64,000 nt of DNA from Pseudomonas violetae (lineage in GTDB: Bacteria > Pseudomonadota > Gammaproteobacteria > Pseudomonadales > Pseudomonadaceae), in the NCBI RefSeq assembly GCF_023072615.1, contig NZ_JAKNRW010000009.1:114052-178051 (forward strand), in the 5' to 3' direction. The translations under genes were made by a program, and so were the position numbers. How positions within the stretch are numbered: the first letter of the stretch is position 1; the number at the start of each line of letters is the position of its first letter. This document shows, one piece after another, positions 49,327-57,696 of this stretch. The notes under the pieces were generated by a model. The model worked only from the letters and a program-made list of their open reading frames with translations, did not search any database and was not told the DNA's origin.

Positions 49327-49716
49327 TTATGCGCCTCCGAAGCAGATCAGACGATCGGCGTCCTGGACCGCGTCGTGCAGTTGGCCAAGGCCGGACAGCT
49401 CCCACGGCGCCCCGACCGCGACCGAGCGCTGGTAACGATTGGCTTCTTCCTCATTCAACACGCCACGGCGCAGCGCGGCGGCGATGCACACCACGCCGTC
49501 GAGCTGATGGTCGGCGACGAATTCGCGCCATTGCCGGGGCAAGTCCAGCTCATCCTGGGCAGTCACCACGCTGGCCGACGCGTTATAGACACCATCCTGG
49601 TAGAAAAACAGCCGGACAATCTCATGTCCCCCAGCCAGCGCGGCCTGGGCAAACAACAGGGCACGGCGCGAGGAGGGCGCATGGGCGGCGGAAAACAGTG
49701 CGATGGCGAACTTCAT
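49327..49716 (-). CDS. tusD: Sulfurtransferase TusD
   Basis: A 129-residue DsrE-family subunit and the sulfur-accepting member of TusBCD. Catalytic Cys77 lies in LDGVVCIAAALRRGV (Cys78 in E. coli). ATG 49716 (MKFAIALFSAAHAPSS) is the family start. It is the first gene of tusD-C-B-E-ybiB; sulfur from TusA (elsewhere) goes TusD to TusE to MnmA. Confidence 0.93.
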   Translation of the reverse strand: MKFAIALFSAAHAPSSRRALLFAQAALAGGHEIVRLFFYQDGVYNASASVVTAQDELDLPRQWREFVADHQLDGVVCIAAALRRGVLNEEEANRYQRSVAVGAPWELSGLGQLHDAVQDADRLICFGGA

Positions 49717-49931
49717 GACGGACTCGATCAGCGAAACTGCGAGCATGATAAAGCTTTATGGGTGGGTGGCGAAGCGGGTTTCGGTTCAGACCGAGGGGTT
49801 CCCTCATGAGCAAGTCGAATCGTCGCACCGTCGCTCCCACACTAGATCGCATTCCTCAATGCGAACCCGGTCAAAATGCGGGAACGGGCTTGCTCGCGAA
49901 AGCGGCCTTAGCATCGACACAAATACCAGAC
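49717..49931. repeat. Degenerate REP remnants
   Basis: TGCGGGAACGGGCTTGCTCGCGAA (about 49881-49904) is a mutated REP. No partner in good form is present. The rest of the 215-nt gap shows nothing else. Confidence 0.6.
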
Positions 49932-50636
49932 CTACCGCGGCATATACCCCAACTGCCAACGCCGCGGAATTTTCAGCGACAGCACCCCGATCACCCCGGC
50001 CAGCAGCCCGCTGACAAACAGCGCCCTGAGCCCCAGATGATGCTCCAGCAGCGCACCCAGCACCGCACCGGCAAACATCCCGGTCCACGGGATCAACTGC
50101 ACCCGCCAGCCGTTGCGCTGCTCCCCCAGCATCCATCGGCCCAACCCGCGGCCAAACCGCGAGAGGGCGCCAGTCACATAGGTGAGCCCGACCGGCAGGC
50201 CGTTGACCTCTTCCACGGCTGCGTTGAGCATGCCCATGGCGATGATCGCTGCCAGCAGGGCTGGCAACTGTTCTTCATAAGGCCAGGCAGCCGCGCCGCA
50301 CAGCAGCATGGCGATGCACAGCAACAACGGCAGCGCCCGGCGGCCGCCGAGGCGGCTGACGACAATACCCAGTGCATTGCCGATAACGAAGGTGGCGACC
50401 AGGATCACCAGGCGCAAGGTCAGGCCCAAATCGCCGTCGCTGATGGCGACGGCTAGGCGAGTGGTGTTGCCGCTCATGAACGAGACGAAGTCACCACTGG
50501 CCATGAAGCCAATGGCATCGGTCATGCCGGCAAGTACCGAGAGGCTGGCGACCAGAGACAGGCCGATACGCCCGCGCCATTTACGAGCGTGCAGATGACC
50601 GTCGCTGGCGCGGTTACTGGAGGGCGAAGGTAACAT
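49932..50636 (-). CDS. DUF1275 (YoaK) family membrane protein
   Basis: A 234-residue membrane protein with about six hydrophobic helices. The motif SVLAGMTDAIGFMASGDFVS followed by FMSGNTTRLA is the DUF1275 signature. Function is unknown. The start at ATG 50636 is preferred because ATG 50678 would overlap the neighbouring minus-strand gene (50662-50991). Confidence 0.85.
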   Translation of the reverse strand: MLPSPSSNRASDGHLHARKWRGRIGLSLVASLSVLAGMTDAIGFMASGDFVSFMSGNTTRLAVAISDGDLGLTLRLVILVATFVIGNALGIVVSRLGGRRALPLLLCIAMLLCGAAAWPYEEQLPALLAAIIAMGMLNAAVEEVNGLPVGLTYVTGALSRFGRGLGRWMLGEQRNGWRVQLIPWTGMFAGAVLGALLEHHLGLRALFVSGLLAGVIGVLSLKIPRRWQLGYMPR

Positions 50637-50661
50637 CGGTGCGGGTATCCTTGAGCATGGG

Positions 50662-50991
50662 TTATTTACCCAATCCATATAACTCGCAATACTCCAACCA
50701 GTCCATGCCCGCCATCTCGGCCACTTCGCGGTGAACTTCCAGGCGCTGCGCCTGATAGTCCGCTTCAGTCGCGGCGGTCAATTGCAACGTCAACTCCCAG
50801 GCGAACAGACCAAGGCACTCAGCCTCGGCTTCGTAGGCTTCGTGCAGCCGTTCTTCGCGGTACTGCGCGGCAGTCTCGCCCTTGGCCTGGGCCAACAGCG
50901 GGTTGAGGTTGTCGAGTTCGACGCGCAGTTCAGGGCGCTGGTCGAGAAACTTCTTCAGTGCCTGTTCATGTTGCTGTTCGGTTGCCGCCAT
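50662..50991 (-). CDS. Conserved hypothetical protein
   Basis: A 109-residue soluble, acidic, helical protein rich in Glu, Ala and Leu, without a domain I can name. It starts MAATEQQHEQALKKFLDQRP. ATG 50991 has GGAG at 5-nt spacing. It follows the HTH-type gene at 51009-51257 by 17 nt and probably shares its transcript. Confidence 0.7.
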   Translation of the reverse strand: MAATEQQHEQALKKFLDQRPELRVELDNLNPLLAQAKGETAAQYREERLHEAYEAEAECLGLFAWELTLQLTAATEADYQAQRLEVHREVAEMAGMDWLEYCELYGLGK

Positions 50992-51008
50992 GGTTGCTCC
51001 TGGAGAGG

Positions 51009-51257
51009 TTACGAATTCTGCTTTTTGCTGGCCTTGGCCGCAGCCGCCAGGCATTCGAGGGCAAATTGCTCGGGGTAGGTCATCTGGATTGGTGTGGTCT
51101 CGCCCTTGACGGTGCGTTCGCCTTCAAGGATGTAGCGGATGCGCTTGTCGGTGACGCCGATGCGCTTGGCGATCCAGGACGGCGTCTGGCCAATCTGGCT
51201 GATCAGCTTGTCGGCGTATTCGGCGGTCGGTTTGTAGTATTCGGCGTTAGGTGTCAT
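51009..51257 (-). CDS. Small helix-turn-helix protein
   Basis: An 82-residue basic protein. The segment TPSWIAKRIGVTDKRIRYIL (about 31-50) looks like a helix-turn-helix: it has the spacing of helix, turn and recognition helix, with Gly in the turn. It may be a small regulator. ATG 51257 has AAAGG immediately upstream. It precedes the 109-residue gene in the same direction. No target is known. Confidence 0.65.
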   Translation of the reverse strand: MTPNAEYYKPTAEYADKLISQIGQTPSWIAKRIGVTDKRIRYILEGERTVKGETTPIQMTYPEQFALECLAAAAKASKKQNS

Positions 51258-51417
51258 GGCCTTTCCAGAAAATGCGCCCGCAAATCGGGCAATCGGACGT
51301 TTATGGCGCGACAGGGTGCGTGAATCGTCACGCGGTGTCGCGGTATAAATGAAGTAAAGCAGAATGAAACGTTGAGCCTGGATGATACAGTCGGCTTTTT
51401 CCTGATGAGTGAACACA

Positions 51418-51771
51418 ATGCGAATTCTGCTGCTGGCCCTGGCCGCGACCCTGCTGTTGGGCTGCGCGGGCTCGGTGATGAACGATGCTCGCACCAAAAC
51501 CCCGTACCGGACCCTGAAGTCGGACAAACCGGAAAAAGTCGTCGCCCAGTGCGTGCAATTTTCCTGGCAGGACGAGGCGGTGTTCGGCGTCGATGCGGGC
51601 GCCTACCTGCAGCCGGGCGAGAAGGGCGGATCGACCGTCTACACCCGTGCGGCGGAGTCGTTCGTGGACGTGACCACGGATGCGGCGTCGGGGACCGTGT
51701 TGAGCTATTACGCCCAGCAGGATGATTTTGTGGCCAAACGACGGTTGGCGGCGTTGGCTACCTGCCTCTGA
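51418..51771 (+). CDS. Putative lipoprotein
   Basis: A 117-residue exported protein with a lipobox: MRILLLALAATLLLGC ends in LLGC, so Cys16 would be lipidated. The mature part has no domain I recognise. GTG 51409, three codons upstream, is an alternative start. It is a single plus-strand gene. Confidence 0.75.
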   Translation: MRILLLALAATLLLGCAGSVMNDARTKTPYRTLKSDKPEKVVAQCVQFSWQDEAVFGVDAGAYLQPGEKGGSTVYTRAAESFVDVTTDAASGTVLSYYAQQDDFVAKRRLAALATCL

Positions 51772-51822
51772 TCGAACAAAATTTCACACATCACCCCCTG
51801 TGGGCGTGTATCGCCTGCAGGG

Positions 51823-52254
51823 TCAGGCGATGTTGATCAGGCGCTTCTGGAAAAAGAAGCGCTTATGCCCCGGCGGGTAATCGACGATCTGCCCGAACTC
51901 GCTATAACCCATCTTCCGGTAGAACCCCGGCGCCTGGAACTCGAAGGTGTCTAGCCAGATCCCCAGGCATTCCTTCTCCCTGGCATGATCCTCGGCCATG
52001 CGCATCAGCCGTGAACCCAGGCCCTGTCCCCGGGCATTCTCCGGCACCGACAGCAACTCGATATACAACCACTGATAAAACACCCGGCCATACAGGCCGC
52101 CGAGAATCTGCTCGTGTTCGTCGCGCACCAGCAGGGCGATAGGCTCTGGTTTCGTGACACCCGTCTTCGAAGCGTTGTAGGCGCGCAACGGCAGGATAAG
52201 CGCCTGGTGCTCCTCTTCGGTGGGGGCTTGCGTTACTTCTATGTGTAGCGTCAT
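51823..52254 (-). CDS. GNAT family N-acetyltransferase
   Basis: A 143-residue GNAT. The acetyl-CoA-binding segment LSVPENARGQGLGSRLMRMA at about 67-86 has the RGQGLG motif. The C terminus FYRKMGY and the PPGHKRFFFQK ending resemble GNATs of small-molecule type. Substrate unknown. ATG 52254 is preceded by AAGGA. Confidence 0.85.
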   Translation of the reverse strand: MTLHIEVTQAPTEEEHQALILPLRAYNASKTGVTKPEPIALLVRDEHEQILGGLYGRVFYQWLYIELLSVPENARGQGLGSRLMRMAEDHAREKECLGIWLDTFEFQAPGFYRKMGYSEFGQIVDYPPGHKRFFFQKRLINIA

Positions 52255-52402
52255 CAGCTAAATCCTTATGGCCATGAGTGAACGCGCTGCAGCTTAGCGC
52301 GTCGATCACAGCTTGATCCACCCCTTCTGTGGAACTGTCACTCACGCGCAAATGTCTAGCTATTACAGCGTCATTCGAGAACGCAGCCGATGAGGACCAC
52401 CC

Positions 52403-52849
52403 GTGAATATTTTTGAAGCCTTGCGCGAAAGCCACGACCGTCAACGTACCTATGCCGATGCGCTGATCCAGACCAGTGGCGATACCCCTGAGCGTGCCGA
52501 GGCCTACAAGCGCCTGAAGTCCGAACTGCAGGCCCACGAAACCGCCGAGGAGCGGCACTTCTACATCCCGTTGATGGAGTTCGACAATGGCGTTGACCTT
52601 AGCCGTCACGCGATTTCCGAGCATCACGAGATGGACGAGATGATGGAAACCCTCGACGAGACCGAGATGTCCAGCCCTTCCTGGCTGGCCACCGCGAAGA
52701 AGTTGTCCGAGAAGGTCCATCACCACTTGAAAGAGGAAGAGCAGAAGTTCTTCCAGATGGCCGGCAAACTGCTGAGCGACACGCAGAAGGACGCGTTAGC
52801 GGGACAGTACCTGAAGGAATTCGACGAGCAGCTAAAGCAGGCGTCCTGA
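52403..52849 (+). CDS. Hemerythrin/HHE domain protein
   Basis: A 148-residue four-helix bundle protein with the His and Glu residues of the HHE cation-binding motif (SHDRQRT, AHETAEERH, SEHHEMDEMM, HHHLKEEEQ). These could hold a diiron site for oxygen or NO sensing, or iron binding. The start is GTG 52403 with GAGGA upstream. It stands alone upstream of ggt with a gap of 141 nt. Confidence 0.85.
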   Translation: MNIFEALRESHDRQRTYADALIQTSGDTPERAEAYKRLKSELQAHETAEERHFYIPLMEFDNGVDLSRHAISEHHEMDEMMETLDETEMSSPSWLATAKKLSEKVHHHLKEEEQKFFQMAGKLLSDTQKDALAGQYLKEFDEQLKQAS

Positions 52850-52990
52850 AGGGAGTCCCCGCCTGAGCCATTGCTGACAACTCTGTAGGCGCCGGGGAGG
52901 CGCAAATCGCAATCGCGGCCATACTTCGTACTGCTCTTGAAACGTTCCCTCTGTTTGCCCCCGAACCTGAAAACAAAAAGAGACCGAATC

Positions 52991-54718
52991 ATGAAGTTCG
53001 AACCTTTTGCCAAATCGCTGATAGCGACCTCCCTGGTGCTCAGTTGTCTATCTACTCAAGCGGCCTCCGTGGCCCCGGTCGCGGCCGAAAACGGCATGGT
53101 CGTCACCGCCCAGCACCTGGCGAGTCACGTGGGTGTCGATGTGCTCAAGAACGGTGGCAACGCGGTCGATGCCGCTGTCGCAGTCGGCTATGCGCTGGCG
53201 GTGGTCTACCCTGCAGCCGGCAACCTCGGCGGCGGTGGCTTCATGACTATACAACTGGCCGACGGGCGCAAGACCTTCCTCGACTTCCGTGAAAAAGCGC
53301 CGTTGGCAGCCACTGCCGACATGTATCTGGATAAAGAGGGCAATGTCGTTCCTGACCTCAGTACCCGTGGGCATCTGGCGGTGGGCGTGCCGGGTACTGT
53401 GTCGGGCATGGAGTTGGCTCTGTCGAAATACGGCACCAAGTCGCGTAAAGAAGTGATTGCCCCGGCAATCAAGCTCGCCGAAGACGGTTTTGAGCTGGAA
53501 CAGGGCGATGTCGAACTGCTGGAATACGCCACCGACGTCTTCAAAAAAGACATGAAGGATTCCGGTTCGATCTTCCTGAGCAACGGCGAACCGATGCAGG
53601 TCGGTCAGAAATTGGTGCAAAAAGACCTGGGTAAAACCCTGCGGGAAATCTCCGAGAAGGGCGCCGACGGTTTTTATAAAGGCTGGGTCGCTGACGCTAT
53701 CGTCACCTCTAGCCAAGCCAACAAGGGCATCATCACCCAGGCCGACCTCGACAAATACAAGACCCGTGAACTGGCACCGGTGGAGTGCGACTACCGGGGT
53801 TATCACGTGGTCTCGGCACCACCGCCAAGCTCCGGCGGCGTGGTGATCTGCGAGATCATGAACATCCTCGACGGCTACCCGATGAAAGATCTGGGCTACC
53901 GCTCGGCCCAGGGCATGCACTACCAGATCGAAGCCATGCGCCACGCCTATGTGGACCGCAACAGCTACCTCGGCGACCCGGATTTCGTGAAGAATCCGAT
54001 CGAGCACCTGCTGGACAAGAACTATGCGACCAAGATCCGCGCCGCCATCGACCCGAAAAAGGCCGGTGTGTCCCGCGAGATCAAGCCCGGCGTTGCCCCC
54101 CATGAAGGCAGCAACACCACCCATTACTCCATCGTCGATAAATGGGGCAATGCGGTATCGGTGACCTACACACTCAACGACTGGTTTGGCGCAGGGGTCA
54201 TGGCCAGCAAGACCGGGGTCATCCTAAACGATGAGATGGACGACTTCACCTCGAAGATCGGCGTACCGAACATGTACGGCCTGGTCCAAGGCGAGGCCAA
54301 TATCATCGCCCCCGGCAAGGCGCCGCTGTCGTCGATGAGCCCGACCATTGTTACTAAGGACGGTAAGGTGGTGATGGTCGTCGGCACCCCTGGGGGTAGT
54401 CGCATCATTACTGCGACACTGCTGACCATTCTCAACGTGATCGACTATGGGATGAACATCCAGGAAGCGGTCGATGCCCCGCGTTTCCATCAGCAATGGC
54501 TGCCGGAAGAAACCAACCTGGAAACCTTTACCACCAGCCCGGACACAGTGAAGATGCTCGAAAGCATGGGCCACAAGTTCGCCGGCCCCCAGGACGCCAA
54601 CCACGTGGCAGCGATACTGGTCGGCGCGCCTTCGCTTGATGGCAAGCCGGTTGGCAAAAACCGCTTCTATGGAGCCAACGACCCGCGGCGCAATACCGGT
54701 TTGTCGCTCGGCTATTGA
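52991..54718 (+). CDS. ggt: Gamma-glutamyltransferase
   Basis: A 575-residue periplasmic Ntn-hydrolase that splits glutathione and gamma-glutamyl compounds. A signal peptide covers residues 1 to about 25. It matures by autocleavage before Thr376 in the HEGSNTTHYSIVDKWGN segment; Thr376 becomes the N-terminal nucleophile of the small subunit. The large-subunit segment GNLGGGGFMTIQL is also typical. ATG 52991 lacks a strong ribosome site. A hairpin at about 54731-54764 may terminate it. Confidence 0.95.
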   Translation: MKFEPFAKSLIATSLVLSCLSTQAASVAPVAAENGMVVTAQHLASHVGVDVLKNGGNAVDAAVAVGYALAVVYPAAGNLGGGGFMTIQLADGRKTFLDFREKAPLAATADMYLDKEGNVVPDLSTRGHLAVGVPGTVSGMELALSKYGTKSRKEVIAPAIKLAEDGFELEQGDVELLEYATDVFKKDMKDSGSIFLSNGEPMQVGQKLVQKDLGKTLREISEKGADGFYKGWVADAIVTSSQANKGIITQADLDKYKTRELAPVECDYRGYHVVSAPPPSSGGVVICEIMNILDGYPMKDLGYRSAQGMHYQIEAMRHAYVDRNSYLGDPDFVKNPIEHLLDKNYATKIRAAIDPKKAGVSREIKPGVAPHEGSNTTHYSIVDKWGNAVSVTYTLNDWFGAGVMASKTGVILNDEMDDFTSKIGVPNMYGLVQGEANIIAPGKAPLSSMSPTIVTKDGKVVMVVGTPGGSRIITATLLTILNVIDYGMNIQEAVDAPRFHQQWLPEETNLETFTTSPDTVKMLESMGHKFAGPQDANHVAAILVGAPSLDGKPVGKNRFYGANDPRRNTGLSLGY

Positions 54719-54730
54719 AAGTTGTATTTA

Positions 54731-54764
54731 AAGGGGGACAGATCTATTTTCTGTCTCCTGTTTG
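54731..54764 (+). terminator. Possible terminator after ggt
   Basis: GGGGACAG and CTGTCTCC pair with one G-U, separated by ATCTATTTT, and are followed by T-rich sequence. It lies 13 nt after the stop. Confidence 0.45.
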
Positions 54765-54800
54765 TTATTTACAGCACCGCTAACTCAAGGAAGGAAAATC

Positions 54801-55334
54801 ATGACCACCGCACTGCTGATCATCGACGTACAGCAAGCCTTGTGCACCGGCCAGTACGAATGCTTTGATATTCAACGGGTGATTGCCACCATCAACACGC
54901 TCAGTGCCAGGGCCAGGGCCGCGAGGATCCCGGTCGTACTCATCCAGCACGAAGAAAAGGGCGACTTGCTGCAAAACGGCTCCGAGGGCTGGCAACTCGC
55001 AACGCAACTGCTCACCTCAACCGAGGATCTGCGGGTAGGCAAGACCACCGGCGACTCGTTCTACCAGACCCCACTTAAAGCATTGCTGCAAGAGCGCGAG
55101 GTTGATCGCCTGATCATCTGCGGCTTGCAAACTGATTACTGCGTGAACGCCACCCTCCGGCAGGCGCATGACCTGGGCTACGACGTGGTGCTCGCCGCCG
55201 ACGCGCATTCCACGGTCGATAACGGCAATCTTACCGCTGAAGACATCATCGCCGAACACAACCAAACCCTGGCCCACTTGACCGGCCCGGTAGGCCGGAT
55301 CGACGTCATGCCCGCGAACGAAATCAAGCTCTAA
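54801..55334 (+). CDS. Isochorismatase-family cysteine hydrolase
   Basis: A 177-residue single-domain hydrolase. The catalytic triad is Asp9 (LLIIDVQQ), Lys81 (RVGKTTGDS) and Cys114 (LQTDYCVNATLR). Members include nicotinamidases and isochorismatases; the substrate cannot be assigned here. ATG 54801 follows AAGGAAGGA. It follows ggt by 82 nt, with a possible terminator between. Confidence 0.88.
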   Translation: MTTALLIIDVQQALCTGQYECFDIQRVIATINTLSARARAARIPVVLIQHEEKGDLLQNGSEGWQLATQLLTSTEDLRVGKTTGDSFYQTPLKALLQEREVDRLIICGLQTDYCVNATLRQAHDLGYDVVLAADAHSTVDNGNLTAEDIIAEHNQTLAHLTGPVGRIDVMPANEIKL

Positions 55335-55362
55335 GCCGCACCTATGGCACACCGTCAGGCGC

Positions 55363-55467
55363 CCCTGTAGGGGCGAGCTTGCTCGCAATTCACGAAAGAC
55401 CACCGCGTCTATCCTGAATGCACGCGTTATCGTTCACGTCCATCGCGAGCAAGCTCGCTCCTACAAG
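55363..55467. repeat. Inverted pair of REP elements
   Basis: GGGGCGAGCTTGCTCGCAA (about 55369-55388) faces CATCGCGAGCAAGCTCGCTC (about 55441-55460). This is the same REP type as at 41568-41670. Confidence 0.85.
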
Positions 55468-55740
55468 AATACATACCGCCGGCCGGGCTCCGGTTCCACG
55501 GCTGCACTTAACCCCTGGGACACCAACCCCACGTTCTTACTTTGGCAGAGGCGAACCTGTCGTGGATGTTGTCGCGGTTTTCTCTGGCTGCCTGCATTTC
55601 AAAGGGGGGGCCTTAGGAACTGTAGGAACTGTAGGAACTGTAGGAACTGTAGGAGCTGTCGAGTAAAACGAGGCTGTGATCTTTTGATCTATCCTTGCTA
55701 CCAACAATACCCCAACCCACCCCCACGGAGACAACCCGCC
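55468..55740. repeat. Intergenic region with 9-bp tandem repeat and REP-like tail
   Basis: TAGGAACTG occurs four times in tandem (55614-55649), followed by one variant TAGGAGCTG (55650-55658). After it come TCGAGTAAAACGAGGCTGTG and ATCTTTTGAT, the tail of the REP-like element also seen near 23010. No other gene was seen. Confidence 0.85.
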
Positions 55741-56199
55741 ATGCCCCTCCAGGCCCTGCGCGCCGATGCCAGCCACCTCGACCTCATTGCTCCGTTGTTC
55801 GACGCCTACCGCGTTTTCTACCGCCAGCCCTCGAACTTGGTGCAATCGCGCGCTTTCATCGCCGAGCGCATCGCCAGGGACGAGTCGGTGATTTTCCTTG
55901 CCCAGGACGACACAGGTGAGGCGCTGGGATTCGTCCAGCTGTTCCCGACCTTTTCCTCCATCGACGCGCACCGCACCTGGCTGCTCGGGGACCTCTTCAC
56001 CACGCCCAATGCCCGCGGTCGCGGAGTCGGGACTTTGCTGATGAACACGGCGCGTTCCGTTGCCGTGTTGTCGGGCGGCAAAGGCATGATGCTGGAGACC
56101 GCCACCGACAATTTCAGCGCCCAGCGCCTTTACGAATCGCTGGGTTACGTGCGCGACACCGGCTACTACACCTACTGCCTCGATTTGCAGCAGCGCTGA
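55741..56199 (+). CDS. GNAT family N-acetyltransferase
   Basis: A 152-residue GNAT. The acetyl-CoA-binding motif is NARGRGVGTLLMNTAR at about residues 90-105, containing RGRGVG. The C terminus has the YESLGYVRD segment. Substrate unknown. ATG 55741 follows a GGAGA. It is convergent with the VanX-YkuD gene and ends 3 nt before it. Confidence 0.85.
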   Translation: MPLQALRADASHLDLIAPLFDAYRVFYRQPSNLVQSRAFIAERIARDESVIFLAQDDTGEALGFVQLFPTFSSIDAHRTWLLGDLFTTPNARGRGVGTLLMNTARSVAVLSGGKGMMLETATDNFSAQRLYESLGYVRDTGYYTYCLDLQQR

Positions 56200-56202
56200 C
56201 AA

Positions 56203-57615
56203 TCAGCGCGCCGGCAGGCCCCACGCTGAGCGAACCTGTTCGTATTGCGCTTCGGGCATTTGCACCAGCAGTGGCAATTGACGAGGGTCCAGCCAGCCGA
56301 GCAAGCGGGTGATGTCCGCCGTATCCATGGCCGTGCAGCCCGCCGTTGGCGAGGTGGGGCTGCGCCAGATGTGGAAGAAGATGCACGAGCCTGCGCCGCT
56401 GGTCGCCGGGGTGTTGTGCTGGATGAAGATGCCCTTGCGATACAGCACATCCTCGCTGCGCATGTGCTCGGAGCTGTTCCAGTCTTTGGCAATGGCGGTG
56501 CCCTCGACCAGTTCGTTGTAGCGAGTGGACTGGCTGTCATCCACGCATTCGGTGGACGGCGTCAACGCCAGGTAGGGCAGCTTCGTCGGCGGGGCCGGAT
56601 CGAAACCGAATGCCGTGCCCAAGGTGAAGACACCGGCAGGTGCCTTGCCGTCGCCTTCGCGCTTGACCGGGCCTGCGCCGGATTCAAACGAACCCTTGCC
56701 CCAGGCCATCCCGTGCGTGCCAACTACCACCGCAAAGGCGCCGCCGGCTTTGCGTAAGGTGCTGCCATCGCGTTCATAGCGCTGGGCGCTGCCCTGGATG
56801 GCGTCCCAGTTTTTGCTCGTGACCACGATTAACTGCTGGCTGGCATTGATCAGATCGCGAGTGCTCAGGGGAGTGATTGGGAAATCCATCACCGGTTTTT
56901 TTGCCCCTTCGTCAGCGTAGGTGAAGTGCCACCACTCCTTCGAATAGCCGGTAAAGCCCGCCTGTTCCATGGCGCTGGTGAGCCGCTGGCGATTGGCTTG
57001 TGCCGTGGCATTGATCGCTGTGCTGGCGGTGTGGGCGCGCTCGTCGAAACAGTCGAAACCGGTGCCCATATCCACCGCACCATCGTGCCAGCGCTGGTCA
57101 ACGGGCGCGGTGCAGTCTACCTGCGAGGCCGCAGGCGTCCATTTGGCGGCTGGCAGCGCCTGCGGCCCGGTCAGGGTCAGGTCGACGGTTGAGCCTTTGG
57201 AGTGGCCTGAAACCCGCGCCACATAACCCAGCCGCCAGAAGTCCTGCTTATCCACCTGGGGGTAAAACTCGGTCTTTCGCGGGTCGCCCGGCTCTGTCGC
57301 AAAGCGGCCCATGTCGGCCACTGCGCGGCTGGGGCGATAGCAGTCGAAAACCTTCAAACCGTAGCCTTCGGCGCGCAGGGCCGTCTGCACTCGGGCCAGG
57401 GCCTGGGCGGCCTCCAGGGACAACAGACACTCGGCAGCGACATACCCGTCGAGTGAGCGACCGGTGAAGTTGTGGGCGCTGGCGTAGCGGATGTCCTGCT
57501 CGATGCTCGGGTCGATAGTGCGCAAATACACCATGTGACCGGGCCGGGACTCGGCGCTGGCGGTGGTCACCATCGCAAGGTTCAGAAGGGTGAATATTGC
57601 AGTTCTCAGGCGCAT
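56203..57615 (-). CDS. D-Ala-D-Ala dipeptidase (VanX-like, M15D) fused to YkuD L,D-transpeptidase domain
   Basis: A 470-residue exported protein with two domains. The signal peptide is residues 1 to about 21 (TTASA). Residues about 27-235 are a VanX-type zinc dipeptidase: the YRP motif at 93-95, His138 and Asp145 in SGHSKGSTVDL, and Glu227 and His230 in EWWHF. Residues about 265-455 are a YkuD-like L,D-transpeptidase domain with the catalytic Cys427 in SPTAGCTAMD, and His400 and His415 upstream. The usual Arg after the Cys-x of LDTs is missing (GCTAM). VanX cuts D-Ala-D-Ala, and L,D-transpeptidases make 3-3 crosslinks, so both halves could act on peptidoglycan in the periplasm. The real substrate of either half is not known. 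Confidence 0.85.
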   Translation of the reverse strand: MRLRTAIFTLLNLAMVTTASAESRPGHMVYLRTIDPSIEQDIRYASAHNFTGRSLDGYVAAECLLSLEAAQALARVQTALRAEGYGLKVFDCYRPSRAVADMGRFATEPGDPRKTEFYPQVDKQDFWRLGYVARVSGHSKGSTVDLTLTGPQALPAAKWTPAASQVDCTAPVDQRWHDGAVDMGTGFDCFDERAHTASTAINATAQANRQRLTSAMEQAGFTGYSKEWWHFTYADEGAKKPVMDFPITPLSTRDLINASQQLIVVTSKNWDAIQGSAQRYERDGSTLRKAGGAFAVVVGTHGMAWGKGSFESGAGPVKREGDGKAPAGVFTLGTAFGFDPAPPTKLPYLALTPSTECVDDSQSTRYNELVEGTAIAKDWNSSEHMRSEDVLYRKGIFIQHNTPATSGAGSCIFFHIWRSPTSPTAGCTAMDTADITRLLGWLDPRQLPLLVQMPEAQYEQVRSAWGLPAR

Positions 57616-57696
57616 GGTCAGAGTAGCTTCCGGTGGATATGATTGGCCGCTTGGCTGGCCGAGCTTAGCCTCCACAATGATAGAAGGGCTAGATGA

